Origin: Bacteroidota bacterium
GTDB lineage: Bacteria > Bacteroidota > Bacteroidia > Flavobacteriales > Weeksellaceae
Direction of reading: 5' to 3'
NCBI GenBank assembly: GCA_023388015.1
Contig: JAEWHB010000162.1
Location: forward strand, 1 to 6,152
DNA: 6,152 nucleotides
Shown: in pieces, positions 1 through 6,136 of the stretch
How positions within the stretch are numbered: position 1 is the first letter of the stretch
How the letters are laid out: each line of letters begins with the position of its first letter
The notes under the pieces: model-generated
Databases searched by the model: none
What the model was told of the DNA's origin: nothing
Seen by the model: the letters and a program-made list of their open reading frames with translations, nothing else
Program-made: the position numbers and the translations under genes

Positions 1-581
1 CTTTGGAATTTCTTCCGGCGATCCGCCACGATGATGAAAGTTGGGGAAAGAATTATTCCGAAAGGACTAGAAAAATCAGTCGCTATTTCAAGGAAAAATT
101 CATCGAATTAAAACGAAAAGATGAAGATGAGAATTATTTTCGTAACAAATTAAATTTCAATTACATATACAAACCCAAATACATTCAGAAAGAATTTAAA
201 AACGAATTTGAAACGAACAAAAAACTATACCATAAACTTCTTTCAGTCCTGCCGGTAAGAGCTCGAATTCTGCATTTGGGTTGCGGATATGGCGTTTTGG
301 ATTTTTTATTGGTTTACGATTCGGCGCATCGATCGGTAGATGCTTGGGACGAGGACGCAGAGAAAATTCAAATTGCGCAAAATACCTTTACGGTCAATCG
401 TTTTCCGGTTCGTTTTCACATGGAGTATCCGGAAGTGTTTTCGGTGGGCGATTTTGTAATTCTTCAAAATGAAAAGGAGAAAGTTCGGTTTGAAAATTTG
501 GTTAATTTAGGGGATTGGGAAATCTTTTTCGAAGAAAATAATCTGAGGGTTTTGAAAAACAAAAATGCAGGAAGAATTTGA
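1..581 (+). CDS. C-terminal part of a (probably trifunctional MMPL transporter/) lysophospholipid acyltransferase / SAM-methyltransferase protein, 5'-truncated by the window
   Basis: The reading frame is open from the left edge (first full codon at 3, a TTG that is probably internal) to TGA at 579-581, so the true start lies outside. Seen: residues 4-33 (LPAIRHDDESWGKNYSERT and following) resemble the tail of PlsC-type 1-acylglycerol-phosphate acyltransferases. A basic linker follows, then a Rossmann SAM-binding start with motif I LHLGCGYG at residues 90-97, an acidic strand-2 end VDAWDED at 112-118 and a strand-4-like DFVILQN at 150-156. Known: flavobacterial flexirubin-type clusters encode a protein fusing an MMPL-family transporter, an acyltransferase and a class I methyltransferase, in this order. 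Inferred: this is the end of such a protein, acting at the inner membrane in pigment or lipid assembly. Only about 95 residues follow motif I, short for a methyltransferase. The last 17 bp overlap the next gene, suggesting one operon. The MMPL part cannot be seen here. Confidence 0.78.
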   Translation, partial: LEFLPAIRHDDESWGKNYSERTRKISRYFKEKFIELKRKDEDENYFRNKLNFNYIYKPKYIQKEFKNEFETNKKLYHKLLSVLPVRARILHLGCGYGVLDFLLVYDSAHRSVDAWDEDAEKIQIAQNTFTVNRFPVRFHMEYPEVFSVGDFVILQNEKEKVRFENLVNLGDWEIFFEENNLRVLKNKNAGRI

Positions 582-2106
582 CATCATCATCATTGGGAGC
601 GGTTTGGGCGGATTGGTCTGTGCCAATATTTTGGCGCGTGAAGGCAAAAAAGTCTTGGTGTTGGAAAAAAACCAGCAGTTTGGCGGAAATCTTCAGACGT
701 TTTCGCGCGACAAAGTCATTTTTGATACGGGCGTTCATTACATCGGCGGACTTTTGCCCGGCCAAAATCTTCACAAATATTTTCATTATCTCGGCATTGC
801 AGACAAGCTGAAATTACAGCGAATGAACCCTGACGGATACGATTTTGTGACTTTTGACGGTGATGAAAACGAGTATCCTTATGCGCAGGGCGCTGAAAAT
901 TTCGTAAAACAATTGACAAAATTTTTTCCGGAGGAAGAAAAAGCCATCCGGCAGTATGTCGAAAAAATGAAAGAAATCTGCGAAAGCTTCCCTCTTTATA
1001 AAGTTGAATCCAATGAAAATCCGGTTTCCAATGAAAATCTGATGTCGCTCAAAGCGAGCGAAGTCATCAATGAGCTGACCGATAATCCGAAACTGCGGGC
1101 AGTCCTAGCCGGAACGAATTTTCTCTATGCAGGAGTTGAAAATAAAACGCCTTTTTATGTGCATTCGCTTTCGATTAATTCCTACATCGAAAGTGCCTGG
1201 CGCTGCGTGAATGGCGGAAGTCAGATTTCGAAATTGCTGATCAAAGAAATCCGAAAACTGGGCGGAACCGTTCTCAAACACAAAAAAGTGGTTTCAATTT
1301 CGGCGAATGATTTGGGTGAAGTTGAGTTTGTCAAAACTTCGGATGGAGCAATTTACAAAGGGAAAGAATTCATTTCAAACATTGACCCCAAAATAACTTT
1401 AAGTCTGATTGAAAATTTTCATCTAAGAAAATCCTATTTAAAAAGAATTTCGGAGTCGGAAGACACGATTTCCTCCTTTAGTTTGTACATCACGCTCAAA
1501 CCCGATTGTTTTCCCTATTTGAAGCATAATTATTACCATTTTAAAAATGAGACAAATGTCTGGACAAGTGCTGATTATGGAGAAAATAGTTGGCCGGAAG
1601 GCTATATGGTTTCGTTTAGTGCAAAATCTGAAAACAACGGATTTTCTGATGGAATAAGTGTATTGACCTATATGCATTACCAAGATGTTGAGAAATGGAA
1701 AGATTCTTTTAATACGGTTGCAGAAAAGGATGATCGCGGTTCGGAATATGAAAAATTCAAAGCAGAAAAAACCGAAAATCTTCTGAACGAATTGGAAAAA
1801 AAATTCCCAAACATCCGTGATTGCATCCAATCGACTTATGTCGCCACTCCCCTGACCTATCGGGATTACATCGGGAGTTCCACGGGTTGTATGTACGGAT
1901 TTGCCAAAGATGCCGATTTCCCGATGCGGAATTATCTCTCGCCACGTACAAAAATCAAAAACCTTTTCCTGACCGGGCAAAGCATCAGTATGCACGGGAT
2001 TTTGGGCGTTACAATCGGAGCGATTCTGACTTGTTCCGAATTAATCGGAAGGAAATATTTAGTGGATAAAATTAATCTTGAATACGATAAAAGAAATAAT
2101 CCTTAA
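565..2106 (+). CDS. CrtI/phytoene desaturase-like NAD(P)/FAD-dependent oxidoreductase
   Basis: This 513-residue protein is a flavoprotein of the phytoene desaturase / all-trans-retinol 13,14-reductase type. Seen: an N-terminal dinucleotide-binding fold IIIIGSGLGGLVCA (residues 7-20) ends in the acidic LVLEK (31-35), followed by FGGNLQTF (39-46) and FDTGVHYIGG (53-62). The C-terminal FAD-contacting segment NLFLTGQSISMHGILGVTIGA (466-486) is complete. Length is normal for the family and no membrane segment is obvious. ATG at 565 is preferred because the GxGxxG fold begins a few residues later, as is usual. The start lies inside the upstream acyltransferase/methyltransferase gene (17-bp overlap), implying translational coupling. 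Known: such oxidoreductases accompany the fused MMPL/acyltransferase/methyltransferase protein in flexirubin/aryl-polyene clusters. Inferred: it acts on a polyene or acyl chain during pigment synthesis; a carotenoid substrate is the main alternative. Its exact substrate cannot be read from sequence. Confidence 0.88.
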   Translation: MQEEFDIIIIGSGLGGLVCANILAREGKKVLVLEKNQQFGGNLQTFSRDKVIFDTGVHYIGGLLPGQNLHKYFHYLGIADKLKLQRMNPDGYDFVTFDGDENEYPYAQGAENFVKQLTKFFPEEEKAIRQYVEKMKEICESFPLYKVESNENPVSNENLMSLKASEVINELTDNPKLRAVLAGTNFLYAGVENKTPFYVHSLSINSYIESAWRCVNGGSQISKLLIKEIRKLGGTVLKHKKVVSISANDLGEVEFVKTSDGAIYKGKEFISNIDPKITLSLIENFHLRKSYLKRISESEDTISSFSLYITLKPDCFPYLKHNYYHFKNETNVWTSADYGENSWPEGYMVSFSAKSENNGFSDGISVLTYMHYQDVEKWKDSFNTVAEKDDRGSEYEKFKAEKTENLLNELEKKFPNIRDCIQSTYVATPLTYRDYIGSSTGCMYGFAKDADFPMRNYLSPRTKIKNLFLTGQSISMHGILGVTIGAILTCSELIGRKYLVDKINLEYDKRNNP

Positions 2107-3182
2107 ACGAATTTCTCGCCTTTGTTCAGTTTCAAATCGCTGACAAAAGCTTTGATAGCCTGATCTTTGTCCATCGGACAAATCAGCAAAGCCCTACGGG
2201 TATTAACCACAATGTAGTCTTCGAGTCCATCCACAATGATGGCTTTGTTTTGCGAAGTATAAATCAAAGAATCCTTGGTGTTGTAAGTGAGAATGTGCTT
2301 CCCTTTTTTGACATTATTACCACCGTTTTTCTCGGAATTCTCATAAAGCGACTTCCAGGTTCCCAAATCTGACCAACCAAACGAAGAAGGAATAACAAAC
2401 ACATTGTCAGCCTTTTCCAAAATTCCATTGTCGATGGAAATCATCTGAACCGTCGAATAAATCAATTTGATTTTTTCTTTTCCTTCAGGAGAGCTTAAGG
2501 GATGTTTTATTTTCTGAAATGATTCAAACATTTCCGGAAGATGTTGTTCAAAAGCACTTAAAATTGTCTTGGCTTTCCAGACAAAAATGCCGGCATTCCA
2601 TAGAAAATCTCCTGATTTGTAAAGTACTTCGGCCAATTCAATCCCGGGTTTTTCGGTAAAAGTTTTTACTTTTTTAATTTCCGATTTTGAATTATCGATG
2701 AACTGAATGTATCCGTAGCCGGTGTCAGGTCTTGTGGGCTGAATCCCAAGCGTGATCAAGCTTTCCTTCTTCTCCGATTCGTTCAATGCAAGCTGAAGTT
2801 TTTTGATGAAAATGTCTTCGTTCAAAATGACGTGATCTGAAGGCGCTACTACGATGTTGGCCTCAGGATTGATTTCCTGAATCAGTTTGGCTGCATAAAG
2901 ATTACAAGGCGCCGTGTTCATTCCACTTGGCTCTGCAATAACCTGATTTTCTGAAAGTTCCGGAAGTTGTTGAAGGGTAAGATCTGCATATTCTTCCAAA
3001 GTAACCACATAAATCTGTTCAACAGGAATTATTTTTTTCAGCCGATCAAACGTATTTTGAAGAAAAGTTCTTCCGGTTCCTAAAATATCGTGAAACTGTT
3101 TGGGATATTCTGTTGTGCTGAGCGGCCAAAAACGAGAACCAATTCCACCAGCCATGATCACTCCAAAGTAATTATTTTTCAT
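2103..3182 (-). CDS. manC: Mannose-1-phosphate guanylyltransferase, monofunctional
   Basis: The enzyme makes GDP-mannose from mannose-1-phosphate and GTP in the cytoplasm, feeding mannose, fucose or related sugars into surface glycans. Seen: the nucleotidyltransferase signature AGGIGSRFWPLS...PKQF spans residues 11-30. The metal-site motif APSDH is at 113-117, TFTEKP at 174-179, FLWNAGIF at 193-200 and FGWSDLGTW at 268-276. At 359 residues it has the nucleotidyltransferase and short C-terminal beta-helix region but no cupin-type phosphomannose isomerase domain, unlike the bifunctional proteobacterial enzymes of about 470 residues. The ATG (complement of 3180-3182) overlaps the stop of the SprT-like gene by 4 bp (ATGA), so the two are probably co-translated. 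Its stop overlaps the convergent oxidoreductase stop. The gene symbol follows common usage; manC and cpsB are both applied to such enzymes. Glucose-1-phosphate nucleotidyltransferases are less likely given the FWPLS...PKQF signature. Confidence 0.93.
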   Translation of the reverse strand: MKNNYFGVIMAGGIGSRFWPLSTTEYPKQFHDILGTGRTFLQNTFDRLKKIIPVEQIYVVTLEEYADLTLQQLPELSENQVIAEPSGMNTAPCNLYAAKLIQEINPEANIVVAPSDHVILNEDIFIKKLQLALNESEKKESLITLGIQPTRPDTGYGYIQFIDNSKSEIKKVKTFTEKPGIELAEVLYKSGDFLWNAGIFVWKAKTILSAFEQHLPEMFESFQKIKHPLSSPEGKEKIKLIYSTVQMISIDNGILEKADNVFVIPSSFGWSDLGTWKSLYENSEKNGGNNVKKGKHILTYNTKDSLIYTSQNKAIIVDGLEDYIVVNTRRALLICPMDKDQAIKAFVSDLKLNKGEKFV

Positions 3183-3775
3183 TCCTTGATTATTTCATCT
3201 ACAATTGCCTGCCCGTTTACCAAAAACAATCTTCCTGTTTTCAGTTCTCTGCAAAGATACCTTATTTTTCGCTTGGAACCTCGCTCGAAAACCCTTTTTC
3301 CAATCCTGAATTTTTGATTTTCGCTCATGTTTTCAACCAACTTTTCCCGATGATCTTCATGAAGAAATAATTTTTGAAACAGAAATTTATCGGCGCCCAC
3401 GCTGGCTTTGGGGCTTCGGGCATGGTTCAGAATGAAAGGTTTTAAGTTTTCCGGATAAATTTCCAGGGATTCCACCAGCATTTTTCCAAATGTGATTTTC
3501 CATTCGATTCCATGTGATTTAACCATCCTACCGAACGCTTGATTTACCTTTAGATGAGCGATTTCGTGCGTGAGCACAAAAAAGAAAGCATCTGTTTGAA
3601 GTTCTTTGTCAATACTGATTTGATGAAGCCCGGATTGTCGATCAAATTTATAATCGCCCAATTTGGTTCGGCGCGAATTTTTAATTTTTATAACAACGCC
3701 CACATCTTCCAGCCAATCTGAAATGAAGGGCATTGCGCCCGGCGGAAGATAATTTTTTAGCAAATCCGGTTTCAT
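3179..3775 (-). CDS. SprT-like zinc metalloprotein
   Basis: This 198-residue protein carries a zincin active site of the SprT/Spartan type. Seen: HEIAH at residues 70-74 gives two zinc-binding histidines and the catalytic glutamate. SHGIEWK at 87-93 supplies the third histidine (H88) in the family's HGxxW context. Known: eukaryotic Spartan cleaves DNA-protein crosslinks, while bacterial SprT-like proteins are poorly characterised. The C-terminal part (about 155-195) has the basic strand-rich look of the SprT zinc-ribbon region but only one cysteine (C174), so a metal-bound ribbon is unlikely. ATG at 3775 is the only sensible start: it faces the divergent transporter operon across 53 bp. No signal peptide is visible, so it is probably cytoplasmic. 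It overlaps the start of the guanylyltransferase gene by 4 bp, although no functional link is obvious. Family assignment is solid, but protease activity and substrate are inferred. Confidence 0.87.
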   Translation of the reverse strand: MKPDLLKNYLPPGAMPFISDWLEDVGVVIKIKNSRRTKLGDYKFDRQSGLHQISIDKELQTDAFFFVLTHEIAHLKVNQAFGRMVKSHGIEWKITFGKMLVESLEIYPENLKPFILNHARSPKASVGADKFLFQKLFLHEDHREKLVENMSENQKFRIGKRVFERGSKRKIRYLCRELKTGRLFLVNGQAIVDEIIKE

Positions 3776-3779
3776 TTGC

Positions 3780-3806
3780 GAAAGTTAAAAAAACTTGTAT
3801 GACAAA
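3780..3806 (-). promoter_or_regulatory. Weak candidate promoter for the SprT-like/manC unit
   Basis: On the minus strand TAACTTTC (3787 down to 3780) matches the Bacteroidota -7 consensus TAnnTTTG at all but the last fixed base. A TTTG (3806-3803) lies 15 bp upstream, shorter than the usual spacing. If used, transcription would begin almost at the ATG at 3775. It is listed because the 53-bp divergent gap offers no better minus-strand candidate. Confidence 0.22.
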
Positions 3807-3822
3807 AAAAGTCATAATTTTG
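3795..3822 (+). promoter_or_regulatory. Bacteroidota-type sigma promoter for the mlaE-mlaF unit
   Basis: TAATTTTG at 3815-3822 fits the Bacteroidota -7 consensus TAnnTTTG exactly, and TTG at 3795-3797 sits 17 bp upstream as the -33 element. Transcription is expected to start around 3826-3830, practically on the permease ATG at 3829. This placement rules out the upstream in-frame ATG at 3799 and TTG at 3733 as starts for transcripts from this promoter. The spacer holds a perfect inverted repeat. Confidence 0.62.
3798..3816. repeat. Perfect 6-bp inverted repeat with A7 centre (candidate operator)
   Basis: TATGAC (3798-3803) and GTCATA (3811-3816) are exact reverse complements separated by seven A residues. 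The dyad fills the spacer between the -33 and -7 elements of the mlaE promoter and overlaps the first two bases of the -7 element. It lies upstream of the expected transcription starts on both strands, so a protein-binding site fits better than an RNA hairpin. No known regulator is recognised; chance occurrence in AT-rich DNA is possible. Confidence 0.4.
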
Positions 3823-3828
3823 CAGGGT

Positions 3829-4578
3829 ATGTTAAAACTACTAGGTTATATAGGAGCCTATTTTTTGTTCCTGAAAAAAGTCTTTAAAAAGCCACAAGGA
3901 TCAAAGGTGTTCCGAAAGCTTATCATGCGGGAGATTTATGATTTGGGAATGAGTTCCGTAGGGCTGGTTGCCTTTATATCCCTTTTTATGGGTGCTGTAA
4001 CGGCAATTCAGATGGCTCAAAACTTTCAGGGAGCCGATATTCCGGTTCCGAATTATTATATCTCTTATGCGACCAAAGTAGTTTTGATTCTTGAATTCTC
4101 GCCTACGATTATTTCTTTGATTTTGGCCGGAAAAGTAGGTTCGTACATTGCTTCGAGCATCGGAACCATGCGAGTTACCGAACAAATCGACGCGCTGGAC
4201 GTAATGGGAATCAATTCTCCTTCCTTTTTGGTAATGCCCAAAATTGTAGCTGCGGTATTGTTCAATCCGATTTTAATTATGATTAGTATTGCAATGGGAC
4301 TTGTCGGCGGATATTTAATCGGAGAAGTAACGCAAATGTGGTCCCGATCCGATTACATTACGGGTCTTCAAATGCCCATGGCGACTCGGCTTTTTGTCTA
4401 TACTTTCGTGAAAACCGTTTGTTTTGCCTTTGTGATTGCAACGGTTCCTGCTTATTACGGCTACCACGTGAAAGGGGGTTCGCTTGAAGTCGGACGTTCC
4501 AGTACTTCTGCTGTGGTGTGGACTTCGGTAATTTTAATTATCCTGAATTTAGTGTTAACCCAAACGATTTTGAGCTGA
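3829..4578 (+). CDS. mlaE: MlaE-type ABC transporter permease (phospholipid transport)
   Basis: This 249-residue permease is the membrane subunit of an Mla/MCE-type lipid ABC importer in the inner membrane, which moves phospholipids between the membranes. Seen: an amphipathic basic N-terminus (YFLFLKKVFKKPQGSKVFRKLIMREIYDLG, residues 11-40) precedes several hydrophobic segments (about 42-64, 82-101, 138-165, 187-210 and 228-247). The family coupling motif EQIDAL is at 118-123, and the conserved loop GYHVKGGSLEVGRSSTSAVV spans 211-230. Start choice: the frame extends upstream to TTG 3733, but that overlaps the divergent SprT-like gene. ATG 3829 gives the family's usual N-terminus and lies just after the promoter. 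Its TGA overlaps the ATG of the ATPase gene (TGATG), so the two are translationally coupled. No MlaD-like substrate-binding gene is adjacent. The family is clear; lipid type and transport direction are inferred. Confidence 0.9.
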   Translation: MLKLLGYIGAYFLFLKKVFKKPQGSKVFRKLIMREIYDLGMSSVGLVAFISLFMGAVTAIQMAQNFQGADIPVPNYYISYATKVVLILEFSPTIISLILAGKVGSYIASSIGTMRVTEQIDALDVMGINSPSFLVMPKIVAAVLFNPILIMISIAMGLVGGYLIGEVTQMWSRSDYITGLQMPMATRLFVYTFVKTVCFAFVIATVPAYYGYHVKGGSLEVGRSSTSAVVWTSVILIILNLVLTQTILS

Positions 4579-5363
4579 TGATTGAAGTAAAGAATTTAAA
4601 AAAGCAGTTTGAAGACATTGAAGTGCTCAAAGGAATTTCGACGGTTTTTGAAACCGGAAAAACCAATCTGATAATTGGTCAATCGGGTTCTGGAAAAACG
4701 GTTTTTCTGAAATCAATGACCGGATTGATTACACCGACTTCGGGAGAAATTTTATTTGACGGTCGTGACACCACCAAATTCAGTTATGAAGAACGCCAAA
4801 AGCTTAGAGGCGAAATCGGAACCGTTTTTCAGGGAAGTGCCTTGTTTGATTCCATGACCGTTTTGGAAAACGTAAGATTTCCACTTGAAATGTTCTCCGA
4901 TTTGTCCATGAAAGAAATGAACAAGCGTTCGGAAGAAGTTTTGGAGCGCGTAAATCTGACTACAGAATCTTTCTCCAAATTCCCCTCTGAAATTTCGGGT
5001 GGAATGCAGAAAAGGGTTGCCATCGCACGTGCCATCGTCAACAAACCCAAATACCTTTTTGCCGACGAACCTAATTCGGGGCTTGACCCCAAAACTTCTA
5101 TGGTAATTGACCAGCTTTTGCAAGAATTAACGGTCGAATATAACACCACAACCATCATCAACACCCACGATATGAATTCCGTAATGGAAATTGGCGAAAC
5201 CATCGTTTTCCTGAAAGATGGCTATCTGGAATGGTCGGGTGATAAAAATGAAATTTTAACGGCGGACAATGAAGCGGTGATAGATTTCGTTTATTCTTCA
5301 AAACTCTTTACCAAATTGCGAGAGGTTTTATTGGACGAAAAAGCAAATTCAAACAAAAAGTAA
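4578..5363 (+). CDS. mlaF: MlaF-type ABC transporter ATP-binding protein
   Basis: This 261-residue protein is the cytoplasmic ATPase partner of the permease encoded just upstream. Seen: Walker A GQSGSGKT at residues 34-41, Q-loop glutamine Q85 in GTVFQGSALFDSMTV, ABC signature ISGGMQKR at 139-146, and Walker B YLFADEP at 159-165 with catalytic E164. The D-loop SGLD is at 167-170 and the H-loop histidine H197 is in NTHDM. All catalytic elements are intact. The FQGSALFDSMTV stretch is characteristic of MlaF/Ttg2A-type ATPases. The frame is open back to 4518, inside the permease gene, but ATG 4578 is chosen because it gives the standard IEVKNLKK beginning and the TGATG junction typical of coupled pairs. 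The lysine-rich C-terminus (252-261) is probably flexible. The outer-membrane protein gene begins 29 bp after the stop with no terminator between, so readthrough is likely. Confidence 0.93.
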   Translation: MIEVKNLKKQFEDIEVLKGISTVFETGKTNLIIGQSGSGKTVFLKSMTGLITPTSGEILFDGRDTTKFSYEERQKLRGEIGTVFQGSALFDSMTVLENVRFPLEMFSDLSMKEMNKRSEEVLERVNLTTESFSKFPSEISGGMQKRVAIARAIVNKPKYLFADEPNSGLDPKTSMVIDQLLQELTVEYNTTTIINTHDMNSVMEIGETIVFLKDGYLEWSGDKNEILTADNEAVIDFVYSSKLFTKLREVLLDEKANSNKK

Positions 5364-5392
5364 ATTATTCAAAAACATAAAAAATCAACAAA

Positions 5393-6007
5393 ATGAATGT
5401 GACTAAAAAATTAATGTTATTGGGGTTTTTCCTATTTGCGCTGAACGCTTATGCGCAAAACATCAACTTCGGATTGAAAGCCGGTCTTGTTTTTAACGCC
5501 GACAAAGGTGCCATTACCGCGCTCAACGGTGTGATTGACGAGAAAGGAAAAGGTTCCGTGGGATTCCAAGGTGGAGCTATGGTACGAATCAAAGCAGGCG
5601 GACTGTATGTTCAGCCCGAATTGCTTTATACCGCATTTAAAAACGAATTTGAAGAAAATGGCGAAAGCATTGACGTGAAAAAAAGCAGATTGGACATTCC
5701 CATTAATGTGGGGAAAACTTTCGCAATGGGATTGGTACAAGTTCAGACCGGACCTGTGTTTTCACTGAATTTTGAGGATACAATCGATTCTGACGGAATT
5801 AATTTCCCCGATGCCGATGAAAGAGACGAAATTGGTCTGGGTTGGCAAATTGGAACGGGTGTAAACATCAAAAACCTGAACATCGATTTGCGTTATGAAT
5901 TCGGTTTGGGAAAAAATATTACGAAATATAACATCGCCGGAGTTGGTGAATTTCAGACAGAAAACAGATCCAATATGCTGAATCTTTCAGTCGGATATTT
6001 CTTCTAA
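5393..6007 (+). CDS. Small outer-membrane beta-barrel protein (PorT/OMP_b-brl-like)
   Basis: This 204-residue protein is predicted to be exported and inserted in the outer membrane. Seen: a signal peptide with basic MNVTKK, hydrophobic core LMLLGFFLFAL and a likely cleavage after AYA (residue 21). Alternating amphipathic strands follow, including FGLKAGLVFNA (26-36), GLYVQPELLYTAF (about 69-81), LDIPINVGKTF, VQVQTGPVFSLNF, LGWQIGTGVNI and LNIDLRYEFGLG. The chain ends in LNLSVGYFF, a classical C-terminal beta-signal with terminal phenylalanine. Size and the GLYVQPELLY...LDIPINV pattern fit the Bacteroidota outer-membrane beta-barrel domain of about eight strands. ATG 5393 is preceded by an A-rich leader (5364-5392), typical for translation initiation in this phylum. 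No TAnnTTTG promoter is seen in the 29-bp gap, so it is probably co-transcribed with the transporter genes. A strong terminator follows. The specific function is unknown; a role in lipid transport is only a guess from position. Confidence 0.85.
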   Translation: MNVTKKLMLLGFFLFALNAYAQNINFGLKAGLVFNADKGAITALNGVIDEKGKGSVGFQGGAMVRIKAGGLYVQPELLYTAFKNEFEENGESIDVKKSRLDIPINVGKTFAMGLVQVQTGPVFSLNFEDTIDSDGINFPDADERDEIGLGWQIGTGVNIKNLNIDLRYEFGLGKNITKYNIAGVGEFQTENRSNMLNLSVGYFF

Positions 6008-6029
6008 AACAATCCACACAGAAATATTT

Positions 6030-6071
6030 AACCCTCAATTTGTTAGAAAACAATTGAGGGTTTTTTATTTT
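6030..6071 (+). terminator. Intrinsic (Rho-independent) terminator after the mlaE-mlaF-OMP unit
   Basis: The left arm (6030-6044) and right arm (6049-6062) pair over 14 bp with one bulged T and an AGAA loop; the core is CCCTCAATT against AATTGAGGG. The right arm runs straight into a T-tract (6061-6066, then more T after one A). It begins 22 bp after the outer-membrane protein stop, so it ends that transcript and separates it from the gene at 6137. Confidence 0.9.
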
Positions 6072-6082
6072 TACCCGGTATT

Positions 6083-6114
6083 TTTGGGGGAATTTGTAAA
6101 AAAGCCTATTTTTG
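6083..6114 (+). promoter_or_regulatory. Bacteroidota-type promoter for the gene starting at 6137
   Basis: TATTTTTG at 6107-6114 matches the -7 consensus TAnnTTTG, with TTTG at 6083-6086 as the -33 element 20 bp upstream. Transcription should begin near 6119-6121, leaving a leader of roughly 16-18 bases before the ATG. The -33 TTTG is itself the end of another TATTTTTG (6079-6086), which could serve as a second -7 element. Confidence 0.62.
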
Positions 6115-6136
6115 CACACTTGAAATTCAAACAACC

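Noticed and set aside
1438..1995. A 185-codon open frame on the minus strand inside the oxidoreductase gene
   Set aside because: It lies wholly antisense to a well-supported FAD oxidoreductase, its translation shows no recognisable domain, and no promoter or leader supports it.
3733..3828. N-terminal extension of the MlaE permease from TTG 3733 or ATG 3799
   Set aside because: The extension would overlap the divergent SprT-like gene or lie upstream of the promoter's -7 element, and the extra residues do not resemble the family N-terminus.
3850..3861. Short inverted repeat ATAGG-AG-CCTAT near the start of mlaE
   Set aside because: Five-base arms inside coding sequence are easily explained by chance and codon choice, and there is no T-tract or other supporting context.
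4518..4577. 20-residue upstream extension of the MlaF frame
   Set aside because: It runs within the permease gene, whereas ATG 4578 gives the standard ABC-ATPase N-terminus and a TGATG coupling junction.
4752..5203. Two minus-strand open frames of about 124 codons inside the ATPase gene
   Set aside because: They are antisense to intact Walker A, signature and Walker B coding sequence, and their translations show no domain.
5432..5740. Minus-strand open frame inside the beta-barrel gene
   Set aside because: It is antisense to a gene with a clear signal peptide and beta-signal and has no initiation signals of its own.
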